Source: Christensenellaceae bacterium Phil1
Lineage (GTDB): Bacteria > Bacillota > Clostridia > Christensenellales > CAG-138
Assembly: GCA_001940855.1 (NCBI GenBank)
Contig: MSGS01000029.1
Location: forward strand, 21,668-76,525
Reading direction: 5' to 3'
DNA length: 54,858 nt
Position numbers and translations under genes: made by a program. The notes beneath the pieces were generated by a model. The model did no database searches. It was not told the DNA's origin and saw only the letters and a list, made by a program, of their open reading frames with translations. This document shows, in pieces, positions 42,084-49,734 of the stretch. The number at the start of each line of letters is the position of its first letter. Within the stretch, counting starts at the first letter, position 1.

Positions 42084-43337
42084 ATGACAGAGGCGCTGCT
42101 TATAGCCGTGCTGATAGTTGGCATAGCTAATCTTGCGCTTGTAATACTGCTTATCGGCGGCCGCAGGGACGCCGCGCGGGAGATAGACCGCCTGAAGCGG
42201 GACATGCTTGATGAACAGCGCGCACTGCGTGCTGAGGTGAGCGAAAATACGCGCCGCAGCATAAATGCCGTGGGCGAAACGCTGCTGAACGAATATCAGC
42301 GAGATACGCTCAATCAGGAACAGCGGTTCAAAACATTCGCCCTTGAAAACGCGCAGCGTATGGAGCAGATACGCCGCAGCGTGGAGCGTCAGCTTGCCGA
42401 CATACGCGAGGATAACGGCAAAAAGCTGGACGAAATGCGCAGCATAGTGGATGAAAAGCTGCAAAAAACGCTGGAGGATAAGCTTTCGCGCTCCTTTGCG
42501 CTGGTGAGCGAGCGGCTGGAGCAGGTTTATAAGGGCCTTGGCGAAATGCAGACGCTTGCGTCCGGCGTGGGGGATCTTTCAAAGGTGCTTTCAAACGTAA
42601 AGACGCGCGGCATACTGGGCGAAATTCAGCTTGGGGCGATTCTGGGCGAAATGATGGCGCCCGAACAATATGAAGTGAACGCAAAGGTGAAGCAGGCCAC
42701 CAACGAGCGCGTGGAGTTCGCAATAAAGCTTCCCGCGGACGACGGCACGGTGCTGCTGCCGATAGATTCAAAGTTCCCCGCCGATGCATACACAAATTTG
42801 ATGGACGCATACGAGCAGGGCAATGCGGACGCAGTGAAGGCGGCGCAGGCCGTGCTGAAGGGCAGAATAAAGGAATTTGCCGCAGACATAGCGAAAAAAT
42901 ATATCAACCCGCCGTATACAACGGAGTTTGCAGTTATGTTCCTGCCTACGGAGGGGCTGTATGCAGAGGTTTTGCGGCTTAACCTGATGGAGCCGATACA
43001 GCGGGAATACCGCGTGAGCATAGCGGGGCCAAGCACAATGGCCGCCCTTTTGAACAGCCTGCAGATGGGCTTCAAGTCCGTTGCCATACAAAAGCGCAGC
43101 GGGGAGGTTTGGAAGGTGCTGGGTGCGGTAAAGACGGAGTTTGCATCGTTTGAAAAAACGCTTGCCAAAACGCGGGACAGGCTGCGCCTTGCGGACGAGG
43201 AGCTGGGCAGGCTGATAGGCGCGCGGACGCATAAGATAAACCGCTCGCTTGAGCGCGTGACCGCGCTGCCGGCAGAGGACGGCGTAGCGCAGCTGGTTGA
43301 TAAATACGCCGGCGCGGACGACGAGGACGAACAATGA
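42084..43337 (+). CDS. rmuC: DNA recombination protein RmuC
   Basis: A 417-residue RmuC homologue, a membrane-anchored coiled-coil nuclease-like protein that limits inversions at short inverted repeats. The N-terminal helix (LLIAVLIVGIANLALVILLIGG) is followed by coiled coil (about 30-145), then the RmuC core with VKTRGILGEIQLGAILGEMM, LPIDSKFPADAY, VMFLPTEGLYAEVL and GPSTMAALLNSLQMGFK. GGGAGGGG precedes the ATG. It may act on palindromic repeats of the sort seen in this window, but this is only a family-level association. Confidence 0.92.
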   Translation: MTEALLIAVLIVGIANLALVILLIGGRRDAAREIDRLKRDMLDEQRALRAEVSENTRRSINAVGETLLNEYQRDTLNQEQRFKTFALENAQRMEQIRRSVERQLADIREDNGKKLDEMRSIVDEKLQKTLEDKLSRSFALVSERLEQVYKGLGEMQTLASGVGDLSKVLSNVKTRGILGEIQLGAILGEMMAPEQYEVNAKVKQATNERVEFAIKLPADDGTVLLPIDSKFPADAYTNLMDAYEQGNADAVKAAQAVLKGRIKEFAADIAKKYINPPYTTEFAVMFLPTEGLYAEVLRLNLMEPIQREYRVSIAGPSTMAALLNSLQMGFKSVAIQKRSGEVWKVLGAVKTEFASFEKTLAKTRDRLRLADEELGRLIGARTHKINRSLERVTALPAEDGVAQLVDKYAGADDEDEQ

Positions 43338-43371
43338 ATTTATATAAAATAACAATGGGAGGAATAATTAC

Positions 43372-44079
43372 ATGAGCAACACACCTACACCGCACATTTC
43401 CGCCAAACCGGGCGACTTTGCAAAGACCGTGCTTATGCCGGGCGACCCGCTGAGGGCCAAATTCATTGCGGAAACATTCCTTGAAAACCCTGTGCTTGTG
43501 AACAACGTGCGCGGCATACAGGGCTACACCGGCACATATAAGGGCAAGCGCGTAAGCGTTATGGCCAGCGGCATGGGCATGCCCTCCATGGGCATATACT
43601 CATATGAGCTTTTCAATTTCTATGGCGTGGAGAACATAATCCGCGTGGGCAGCGCGGGCGCGATAAACGAAAAGGCCAAGCTGAGGAGCATTGTGCTGGG
43701 CATGGGCGCCTGCACCAATTCCGGCTACGCCTCGCAATACGGCCTTTGCGGAACCATTGCCCCCGTTGCAAGCTGGGAGCTGCTCCGCGCCGCAACCGCG
43801 CAGGCGGACAGGATGGGCCTTGATTACGAGGTCGGCACCGTGCTTTCAAGCGACACCTTCTATAACGATTCCATGAACACCATGGATTGGCAGAAGATGG
43901 GCGTGCTGGCAATTGAAATGGAAGCGGCCGCGCTTTATCTAAACGCCGCGCGCGCGGGCAAAAACGCCCTTTGCATCTGCACCATATCCGATAGCCTTGT
44001 TACGGGCGAGGCGCTTGACGCGGAGCAGCGGCAGAACACCTTCACCGAAATGATGGAGCTTGCGCTGGAAATAGCGTAA
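43372..44079 (+). CDS. deoD: DeoD-type purine-nucleoside phosphorylase
   Basis: A 235-residue hexameric purine-nucleoside phosphorylase, which splits purine (deoxy)nucleosides with phosphate. Seen are MPGDPLRAKFIAETF, VRGIQGYTGTYKGKRVSVMASGMGMPSMGIY (short: GTYKG, SGMGMPS), RVGSAGAI, and EMEAAALYLNA; the catalytic aspartate is in CTISDSLVTGE. GGGAGGA precedes the ATG. 14 bases after the stop comes half of a terminator stem that is interrupted by a palindromic element. Confidence 0.95.
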   Translation: MSNTPTPHISAKPGDFAKTVLMPGDPLRAKFIAETFLENPVLVNNVRGIQGYTGTYKGKRVSVMASGMGMPSMGIYSYELFNFYGVENIIRVGSAGAINEKAKLRSIVLGMGACTNSGYASQYGLCGTIAPVASWELLRAATAQADRMGLDYEVGTVLSSDTFYNDSMNTMDWQKMGVLAIEMEAAALYLNAARAGKNALCICTISDSLVTGEALDAEQRQNTFTEMMELALEIA

Positions 44080-44092
44080 AGCTATGCATATC

Positions 44093-44104
44093 AAAAAAGC
44101 GGCT
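44093..44104 (+). terminator. 5' arm of the interrupted deoD/galK terminator
   Basis: AAAAAAGCGGCT here is the exact reverse complement of AGCCGCTTTTTT at 44456-44467. Joined, they make a 12-bp stem with A and T runs, a standard bidirectional terminator between deoD (stop 44079) and galK (end 44477). The arms are separated by about 350 bases of inserted element. Confidence 0.75.
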
Positions 44105-44455
44105 TAAAGGGCGGGCATCATAAGACAGCTAACAGGAACAGCATTATGATCTGCTGTTCCTGTTAATGATGGAATTTGTCTAACCGGTTTAAGGACGCAC
44201 TTCTATACACCTTTTGGTGTACCGTGTGAGCATCCCTTGCCTCTCCCCTTGGGAGAGGTGGCCGAGCGCAGCGAGGACGGAGAGGGTAACCAATTACCAT
44301 ACCAATTATTCAAAAAGACTCCAAAGCCCTCTCAGTCACCTGCGGTGACAGCTCTCCCAAAGGGAGAGCCAAGGGGCTGCATCCCGTTACATAGTATGCT
44401 GGCATGAGACTGTACCGATACGCTCCATTAACTGTTTTATGACCGCCCATTAAAC
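44104..44455 (+). mobile_element. DUF559-type palindromic element, copy B (compact derivative)
   Basis: The ends form imperfect inverted repeats: TTAAAGGGCGGGCATCAT AAGACAG (44104-44128, space added) against the complement of 44432-44454. Inside are a 14-bp perfect hairpin (44130-44165), a left palindromic repeat (44236-44286), a short remnant, a right palindromic repeat (44326-44377) and a conserved tail. It lacks a nuclease gene. The remnant ATTCAAAAAGACTCCAAAGCC aligns with the end of the DUF559 frame of copy A, showing that B derives from a nuclease-bearing form by internal deletion. The element sits in the loop of the deoD/galK terminator. Confidence 0.72.
44130..44165. repeat. Perfect 14-bp inverted repeat inside copy B
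   Basis: TAACAGGAACAGCA pairs with TGCTGTTCCTGTTA around an 8-base loop. It is absent from copy A. No T run follows. Confidence 0.75.
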
Positions 44456-44467
44456 AGCCGCTTTTTT
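44456..44467 (+). terminator. 3' arm of the interrupted deoD/galK terminator
   Basis: AGCCGCTTTTTT, the exact complement of 44093-44104. The intact stem would serve deoD on the plus strand and galK on the minus strand. Confidence 0.75.
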
Positions 44468-44476
44468 ATGTGTCCT

Positions 44477-45616
44477 TTATATTGCCCGAATGACGCTACT
44501 ATTCCCGAAAAAGCTTTCCATATGCCGCACGAAGCCGTCCTCCGCGCCTATGGGAACAAGCGCCTGCATGGTGCCCGCAAAGCCGCCGCCGTGAACGCGG
44601 GCGACGCCGCCAATCGGGTCAAGATACCGCCGCGCGAGCGCTATGCCTATGGCTAAGCTCCTGTCCTGCTGAGCGGGTGTGAATATGTTCTGCAAAAGGG
44701 ATTCGCTCGAAGCCGCGCTTTGCCGCATTATGCGCGCATACGCCGCCGCATCCGCCGAGCGTATTGCCGCAGCCATATCGCTCACGCGGGCGTTTTCGCC
44801 GAAAAAGTGCAGTGCGCGCATCGCTGCGCGGTCGCCTGCGGTTTTGCGTATTTCGCTAAGGCGGCGCATAAATTCGGCTTCGTCGGCGTGGCCCAGCCTG
44901 TCCGCGCCCAGAATATCGCTGACGCTTTTCATGTCCGCTGTTATTTGGGCGTAAGCATCCGCCATGTCCGCATGGCTTGAACCCGTGTTTATGATATATA
45001 TTGCAAATTCGTTTGTAAACGGCCATTCAAGCGCGTTTACGTTCGGCGCGTCCCTATCAAAAAAGTCTATGAACTGCACCCCGCCGAGCGCGCACGCCGC
45101 CTGGTCCATCAAGCCGCAGGGCTTACCGAAGTGCGCATTTTCCGCGTATTGCGCCGCGAGAGCGATGGTCATCGGCTCCGCGGAACCGCCGTTATACAGG
45201 GCATTGAATATGCGGCCTATAAGTACCTCGAACGCGGCTGAGGATGAAACGCCGCTGCCTATGGGTATATCCGATTCTATTGCCGCATTGAAGCCGCCGA
45301 TTTTCAGCGAATGCGCCGCAAAATATTCCGCAACCCCGCGCACGAGCGCAGCGGATGTGCCCCTTTCGCACTCAACGGGCGCAAGGGAGGATAAGCTCAC
45401 TTCAAATGCGCCCGTATCCGTATGCAGCACGCATTTGCCATCAGCACGCGCGGAAACGGCGGCGGTGATGCTGCGCCTGATAGCCGCGGCTATAACGCGG
45501 CCGGATTGATGGTCCGTATGGTTTCCGCAAAGCTCCGTCCTGCCGGGCGCTGAAAGCACGGCCTCGGGAGAACGGCCGAATAGGGCGGAATGCTTTTGCT
45601 CTGTGCCGTTTGCCAT
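44477..45616 (-). CDS. Galactokinase-like GHMP kinase
   Basis: A 379-residue GHMP kinase. The galactokinase-type N-terminal signature reads SAPGRTELCGNHTDHQSG, a Clostridia variant of PGRxNLIGEHTDYxxG. The ATP loop is PIGSGVSSSAAFE, the catalytic aspartate is in CGLMDQAAC, and the third motif is HGGGFAGT. These fit galactokinase, which makes galactose-1-phosphate. The gene is 4 bases after pheB in the run PH-thrC-pheB-galK, a place where homoserine kinase (thrB, also GHMP) is often found, so its substrate deserves testing. No galT or galE is nearby. Confidence 0.8.
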   Translation of the reverse strand: MANGTEQKHSALFGRSPEAVLSAPGRTELCGNHTDHQSGRVIAAAIRRSITAAVSARADGKCVLHTDTGAFEVSLSSLAPVECERGTSAALVRGVAEYFAAHSLKIGGFNAAIESDIPIGSGVSSSAAFEVLIGRIFNALYNGGSAEPMTIALAAQYAENAHFGKPCGLMDQAACALGGVQFIDFFDRDAPNVNALEWPFTNEFAIYIINTGSSHADMADAYAQITADMKSVSDILGADRLGHADEAEFMRRLSEIRKTAGDRAAMRALHFFGENARVSDMAAAIRSADAAAYARIMRQSAASSESLLQNIFTPAQQDRSLAIGIALARRYLDPIGGVARVHGGGFAGTMQALVPIGAEDGFVRHMESFFGNSSVIRAI

Positions 45617-45620
45617 TGGC

Positions 45621-46058
45621 TTACTCCACGTCCAATAGCCCTGCGCGCTCCACGCCGCCTATTGAAAGCAGGGCGGAAATTATTGCGTCTATGCCCTCGG
45701 TAAGGCCGGTTATGTCCGCGCTTATAATTACGCTTGCGCGCTCGCCTATGGGCGGGTTCTGCATTATGGTCAATATGTTTGCGCCCTTATCGGAAAGGCA
45801 GTTGAGCACGCGGCCCAGCACGCCGCGTTCGTGGCTGAGCAGCATGGAGAATATGGCCTTTTTGCAGGCCGTGTTCTCGCTGGGGGCGAATATGAAATCC
45901 TTATATTTATAATATGTGCTGCGGGATATGCCAACAATGCGCGCCGCTTCGCTCACTTCCCTTACCGCGCCCGTGCGTATAAGCTCCCGCGCGCGGACGA
46001 CCCGCTCGTAACAGTCCGGCAGGACGGATTTGTGTACTATAAGGTATTCGCTGTTCAT
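45621..46058 (-). CDS. pheB: UPF0735 ACT domain-containing protein (PheB-like)
   Basis: A 145-residue protein. The N-terminal third is helix-turn-helix-like (EVSEAARIVGISRSTYYKYKDFIF) and the C-terminal half is an ACT domain (AIFSMLLSHERGVLGRVLNCLSDKGANILTI...). ACT domains bind amino acids; this family is called PheB after a Bacillus gene and is often next to hom, thrC or thrB. Its position just after thrC suggests control of, or by, the threonine pathway, but its biochemical role is not established. Confidence 0.88.
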   Translation of the reverse strand: MNSEYLIVHKSVLPDCYERVVRARELIRTGAVREVSEAARIVGISRSTYYKYKDFIFAPSENTACKKAIFSMLLSHERGVLGRVLNCLSDKGANILTIMQNPPIGERASVIISADITGLTEGIDAIISALLSIGGVERAGLLDVE

Positions 46059-46071
46059 AAGTATGCTCCTT

Positions 46072-47541
46072 TTATAATACGCTGTGTATATATGCGCCCA
46101 TTTCGGCGGGATCGATAACGTCCGTATGCAGCACGCTCAGTTCCCTTATGCCGCTAAGGCCATTGGGTATTGCAAGGCCGGTGAGCGCGGAAAGCTTATC
46201 CGCCGCGTCAAAGCCGCTCTCGTTCGCGTATTCGCCAAGCGCCGTAAGCATTGCGGGGGCAAATTTGAATGGGGACGCCGTGCTAAGCACCACTGCGGGC
46301 GCGGTGATGAGCCCCTTTGCTTTAAGCTGAGCATACACGCTGTATGCCACGGCCGTATGCGTATCCATAAGATAATGCGAGTTCTGCCACATATCGCGTA
46401 TTGCGGCAAACGCCGCGTCGTCGTCCGCACGGCCGCAGAGGAACTGAGCGCGGATACGCTTAAATATGTCGTCAGGCAAGGCGTAGCGGCCCGTTTCTTT
46501 AAGCTGCGCCATAAGGGAGGCCACAAGCACGGCGCCCTCAGCCTCGCTGCCACGGTTTGCCATGAAGAAAAGCAGCCGCTCAAGGTTGCTGGATATAAGT
46601 ATATCCATTGAGGGGGAGGCGGTTTTGATAAGCTGCCTGCTTGCGCGGTCGTACACGCCCTCGCTCAAAAACTGATACAGCACATCGTTTGCGTTGGATG
46701 CGCAGATGAGCTTGCCTACGGGCAGGCCCATGCGTTTGGCCATGTAACCGGCAAGTATGTTGCCGAAGTTGCCCGTGGGCACAATAAAATCGACCTCCCG
46801 GCCGAATTCTATCGTTCCGTTTGCAACCATGTCCCCATACGCGGCGAAATAATACGCGGCCTGCGGGGCAAGGCGGCCAATGTTTATTGAATTTGCGCTG
46901 CTTGCAACCAGCTCTTTGTGCTTAAAGCCTTCAAGCGCGGCCTTGACTCCGCGCTGCGCATCGTCAAAATTCCCGCGCACGGCGCATACGCGCACGTTTT
47001 CTCCGCGCTGGGTGACCATTTGAAGCCTTTGCAGCTCGCTCACGCCGCCATCTGGATAGAACACTATTATCCTTGTATGCGGCGCGTCCGCAAAGCCCGC
47101 AAGCGCGGCCTTACCTGTATCCCCGCTGGTGGCGGTGAGTATAACAAGGTCCTCCTTAAGGCCGTTTTTCTCCCGCGCGGCGTTCATAAGGTGCGGCAGT
47201 ATGCAAAGCGCCATGTCCTTGAACGCGCAGGTTGGCCCGTGCCAAAGCTCCAGTATATGCGTATCCCCCGCCTTAACAACGGGGCAGAAGGCGGGAGTAT
47301 CGAACTTTCCGCCGTAGCCCGCGTCCACCGCGGCAAGTATGCGCTCATAGGGGATATCGTCTATCAGCGCGCTTATAACGCGGGCAAAAAGCTCCCGCCG
47401 TTCAAGCGAATAAAGCCCCGCCGAAAAGAGCGCGGGCAATTCCTCGGGTACGTACAAGCCCCCGTCCGGCGCAAGCCCGGTGAGCAGCGCAAGCGAAGGC
47501 GAGGTACGTTCCGAGGCGTTCCGTGTGCTGAAATACTGCAT
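46072..47541 (-). CDS. thrC: Threonine synthase
   Basis: ThrC, 489 residues, a PLP enzyme that converts O-phosphohomoserine to threonine. The N-terminus MQYFSTRNASER and the PLP-lysine motif HGPTCAFKDMAL are typical of the long (E. coli-like) threonine synthases; TATSGDTGKAAL and PTGNFGNILAGYMAKRMGLP follow. It lies 35 bases after the PH-domain gene and 13 before pheB. hom and thrB are not in the window. Confidence 0.95.
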   Translation of the reverse strand: MQYFSTRNASERTSPSLALLTGLAPDGGLYVPEELPALFSAGLYSLERRELFARVISALIDDIPYERILAAVDAGYGGKFDTPAFCPVVKAGDTHILELWHGPTCAFKDMALCILPHLMNAAREKNGLKEDLVILTATSGDTGKAALAGFADAPHTRIIVFYPDGGVSELQRLQMVTQRGENVRVCAVRGNFDDAQRGVKAALEGFKHKELVASSANSINIGRLAPQAAYYFAAYGDMVANGTIEFGREVDFIVPTGNFGNILAGYMAKRMGLPVGKLICASNANDVLYQFLSEGVYDRASRQLIKTASPSMDILISSNLERLLFFMANRGSEAEGAVLVASLMAQLKETGRYALPDDIFKRIRAQFLCGRADDDAAFAAIRDMWQNSHYLMDTHTAVAYSVYAQLKAKGLITAPAVVLSTASPFKFAPAMLTALGEYANESGFDAADKLSALTGLAIPNGLSGIRELSVLHTDVIDPAEMGAYIHSVL

Positions 47542-47576
47542 TGAAAAAACCTCGTATATATTAAAATATTTATTGC

Positions 47577-47957
47577 TTAGTGTTCGTAGCCGCAGTCGTC
47601 CATGTCCGCGCCGCCAAGATATTCGCGCGCGCCTATGCGGCGTTCCTCGCGCTCGTGCTCAACCATGTCGGAAAGCATATCGCGCACCTGTTTGGGCTTT
47701 TTTATACGCTTTATGTCCAATTCCGGCGCGGAGCGATCCGCCGTGCAAAGATGTATCGTGCCAAGGCCCAGTATCCTTTGACCAAGGGGCCTGTGCAGCG
47801 TTATGTCCATTATTCTGTAAAGGCGTATCTCCTCTTCCTTGCGGCCGAAAAGACCCGTTTCTATTATAAGCTTTTCTTCGGTCAGTTCATAGCGGGTAAA
47901 GCTCCATGGAAGGCCAAGGAACGTGCGCTTTCTGTCTTTCCATACCGTGTTTGCCAT
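47577..47957 (-). CDS. Bacterial PH-domain protein (YdbS-like)
   Basis: A 126-residue soluble protein with a bPH_2-type domain: WSFTRYELTEEKLIIETGLFGRKEEEIRLYRIMDITLHRPLGQRILGLGTIHL. The family pattern Y-x-L-T-x-E-x-L and the R-I-x-D-I strand are present. Members usually have membrane segments, which this one lacks. The tail MVEHEREERRIGAREYLGG is charged. Start ATG 47957 has AAGGAGG upstream. It is first in the PH-thrC-pheB-galK run and its presumed 5' leader contains a 268-bp inverted-repeat element. Confidence 0.75.
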   Translation of the reverse strand: MANTVWKDRKRTFLGLPWSFTRYELTEEKLIIETGLFGRKEEEIRLYRIMDITLHRPLGQRILGLGTIHLCTADRSAPELDIKRIKKPKQVRDMLSDMVEHEREERRIGAREYLGGADMDDCGYEH

Positions 47958-47998
47958 TATGGTATACCTCCTTAAATGCACAAAACAGACGAATGCTG

Positions 47999-48266
47999 TA
48001 CCATCAGTTGATAAGAGCACACAAGCCCTAAAGGTTTGCTTTGGGACACTCCTGCGTTCTCGTCGCTTGAATTACCTCCAGTAGTTCTGCGCTCCTCGGC
48101 CTCGGATCGTCCTCAAAGCAATTCCTTTAGGGTCTTTGAGTTTTAGGAGCCAAAGAGTATGGCAGAGCAAGGAGGACGAATGCAGGAATACCAGAGGTCT
48201 TTCAAATGAGGACGACACAGCTATGCCGACCCCTAAAACCTTGTGTGTCCTTGTCAACTGATGGTA
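47999..48266. mobile_element. 268-bp MITE-like element with TA-flanked inverted ends
   Basis: The terminal 27 bases at 47999-48025 and 48240-48266 are inverted copies matching at 24 of 27 positions, beginning TACCATCAGTTGA. Both ends begin and end in TA, as expected for elements that duplicate a TA target (Tc1/mariner and IS630). Internally, CCCTAAAGG-TTGCTTTG-GAC (48026-48047) pairs with 48109-48132, and TCCTGCGTTC near 48050 pairs with GAATGCAGGA near 48178. No transposase or convincing gene is inside. No other copy is in the window. Confidence 0.7.
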
Positions 48267-48268
48267 TC

Positions 48269-48274
48269 ATTATA
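48269..48274 (-). promoter_or_regulatory. Extended -10 reading into the MITE-like element
   Basis: On the minus strand TGcTATAAT ends 3 bases before the element. It is the best candidate promoter for the PH-thrC-pheB-galK run and would transcribe the whole element into the leader. The -35 is unclear. Confidence 0.5.
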
Positions 48275-48304
48275 GCATACACATGTCCGCCGTGCTACTA
48301 CTAA

Positions 48305-49600
48305 TTATTCTTCGTTTCCCCAGCCGAAGCCCGGCGCGGTGCTCCAGCCGCTGCTGCTGCCGTCGTCAGGCGTGGGCAGCACGGGTGAAGGCGTGCGCGG
48401 GGGCAGGGAAGGATTGGGCGTTTGCTCAACGGCGGCCTTGGCCTCGTCCGCATTATGGAACACAAACTCGTTCAGCTTAACGCTCATCGCGCCCATGTCG
48501 CAGAAGAACACAAAGTGCTTTTCCCATTTGCCGTTCTGGTAAAGCCCTTCAATGGGGAGCCTGTAATACATAAGTCCACGCTGACCGGTGGAGAGCAGCT
48601 TCGCCGCGGCGTCTATTATTTCATCGTTGGTCATGCTGGTTTCGACCAGCGGCAGCAGCTTATAAAGCAGCTCGTATTGCTTGGTAACGCTGAACTTGCG
48701 GAACTTGGCGAATATCATGTTCAGCACCTTGAACTGCCGTCCGGTGCGCACAAATTCGCTGTCCAGCTTCCTTATGCGGGCATAGCCCAGCGCCTGCTTG
48801 CCGTTAAGATGCACGGGGCCGGGGTCCGCAAATATAAACCCGTCCCAAAGATATTCAACGCCAAGCTGCTTGTTAAGGCCGGCTATGCAGTCGTTCGCGG
48901 CGCTTATTTCCTCCGCCGTCATTTCAACGGTAACGCCGTCTATCGCGTCCACAACGTCCACGAATGAATGAAGATCCACCATAACATAGTCGTTCAGCTT
49001 CAGATGGAAATTATGCTCTATGGTTTCGTAAAGCAGTTCAACCCCGCCGAGCGCAACTGTGGAATTGAGCTTTCTGTACCCGTGCCCGGGTACGTCCACC
49101 AGCATGTCGCGCATGAGGGTGGTCAGCTTCAAGCGGTTGTTCACGGTGTCCACCGTGGCTATCATCATTGTGTCCGCGTTGTAGCGGCCCTTTGTGGCGC
49201 GCCTGTCCGCGCCTATGAGCAAAACGTTCACGTAGCGGTTGTCGTTATTATCCGCATCGAACTGGGCAAGCTGCTCCGCCGTGAGCGGCGTCTGCTCATA
49301 ATATTCGCTCAGCGGGGCAGGAGTTGGCGCGGGGGTGGCCTCCGGCTCCGGCGTGGGGGTAGCTACAGGCGTGCGGGTAGGCGTGGGGGTCATGTGCGGC
49401 GCTTCGTCCGTGGGTTCGGGCGTGGGCAGGCTGCTTTCAACAGGCTCCGGCGTAAGGCTGCCGGGGCGGGAGATGCGGTTGAGCAGATTGAGCCCAAGCG
49501 CCGCCACCGTAAGCCCCAGCACGGCTATTACGGCAAGCAGTATTATAAGCACCTTTACGCCCGGATGCAGGCGCTTTTTGTCCTTTTTTGCATTGTTCAT
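48305..49600 (-). CDS. LCP-family (LytR-CpsA-Psr) cell-wall glycopolymer transferase
   Basis: A 431-residue protein with one N-terminal membrane helix (VKVLIILLAVIAVLGLTVAALGL), a long Thr/Pro/Glu extracytoplasmic linker (about 45-100), then the LCP domain: NVLLIGADRR, YNADTMMIATVD, LTTLMRDMLVDVPG and YARIRKLDSEFVRTGRQ. LCP proteins attach teichoic acids or capsule to peptidoglycan using the conserved Asp/Arg pocket seen here. A second low-complexity Pro/Ser tail ends the protein. Start ATG 49600. It is divergent from the methyltransferase gene. Confidence 0.92.
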   Translation of the reverse strand: MNNAKKDKKRLHPGVKVLIILLAVIAVLGLTVAALGLNLLNRISRPGSLTPEPVESSLPTPEPTDEAPHMTPTPTRTPVATPTPEPEATPAPTPAPLSEYYEQTPLTAEQLAQFDADNNDNRYVNVLLIGADRRATKGRYNADTMMIATVDTVNNRLKLTTLMRDMLVDVPGHGYRKLNSTVALGGVELLYETIEHNFHLKLNDYVMVDLHSFVDVVDAIDGVTVEMTAEEISAANDCIAGLNKQLGVEYLWDGFIFADPGPVHLNGKQALGYARIRKLDSEFVRTGRQFKVLNMIFAKFRKFSVTKQYELLYKLLPLVETSMTNDEIIDAAAKLLSTGQRGLMYYRLPIEGLYQNGKWEKHFVFFCDMGAMSVKLNEFVFHNADEAKAAVEQTPNPSLPPRTPSPVLPTPDDGSSSGWSTAPGFGWGNEE

Positions 49601-49638
49601 ATATGTTCACGCTTCTTTCGCAGCTTTTTAACACGAGA

Positions 49639-49668
49639 ATTGTACCACAAGGCCGCATGGAGCTTCAA
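49639..49668 (-). promoter_or_regulatory. Promoter of the LCP gene
   Basis: On the minus strand, TTGAAG (49668-49663), an 18-base spacer and TACAAT (49644-49639). Confidence 0.7.
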
Positions 49669-49674
49669 GCGGTA

Positions 49675-49703
49675 TTGCCAAGGGAATGGCTTTGTTGTAA
49701 AAT
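49675..49703 (+). promoter_or_regulatory. Promoter of the methyltransferase-hslO run
   Basis: TTGCCA at 49675-49680, a 17-base spacer and TAAAAT at 49698-49703. GGGGAGGG at 49719-49726 precedes the TTG start. Confidence 0.7.
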
Positions 49704-49734
49704 TGTTCACATATAAGATGGGGAGGGTTTGGCC

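Noticed and set aside
48072..48257. 61-residue frame inside the 268-bp element
   Set aside because: No ribosome site, translation without family features, and the frame crosses the nested inverted repeats, so it is probably chance.
47958..48304. T-box leader for the thrC run
   Set aside because: No AGGGUGGNACCGCG-like T-box core and no terminator with T run; the region is explained better by the inverted-repeat element.
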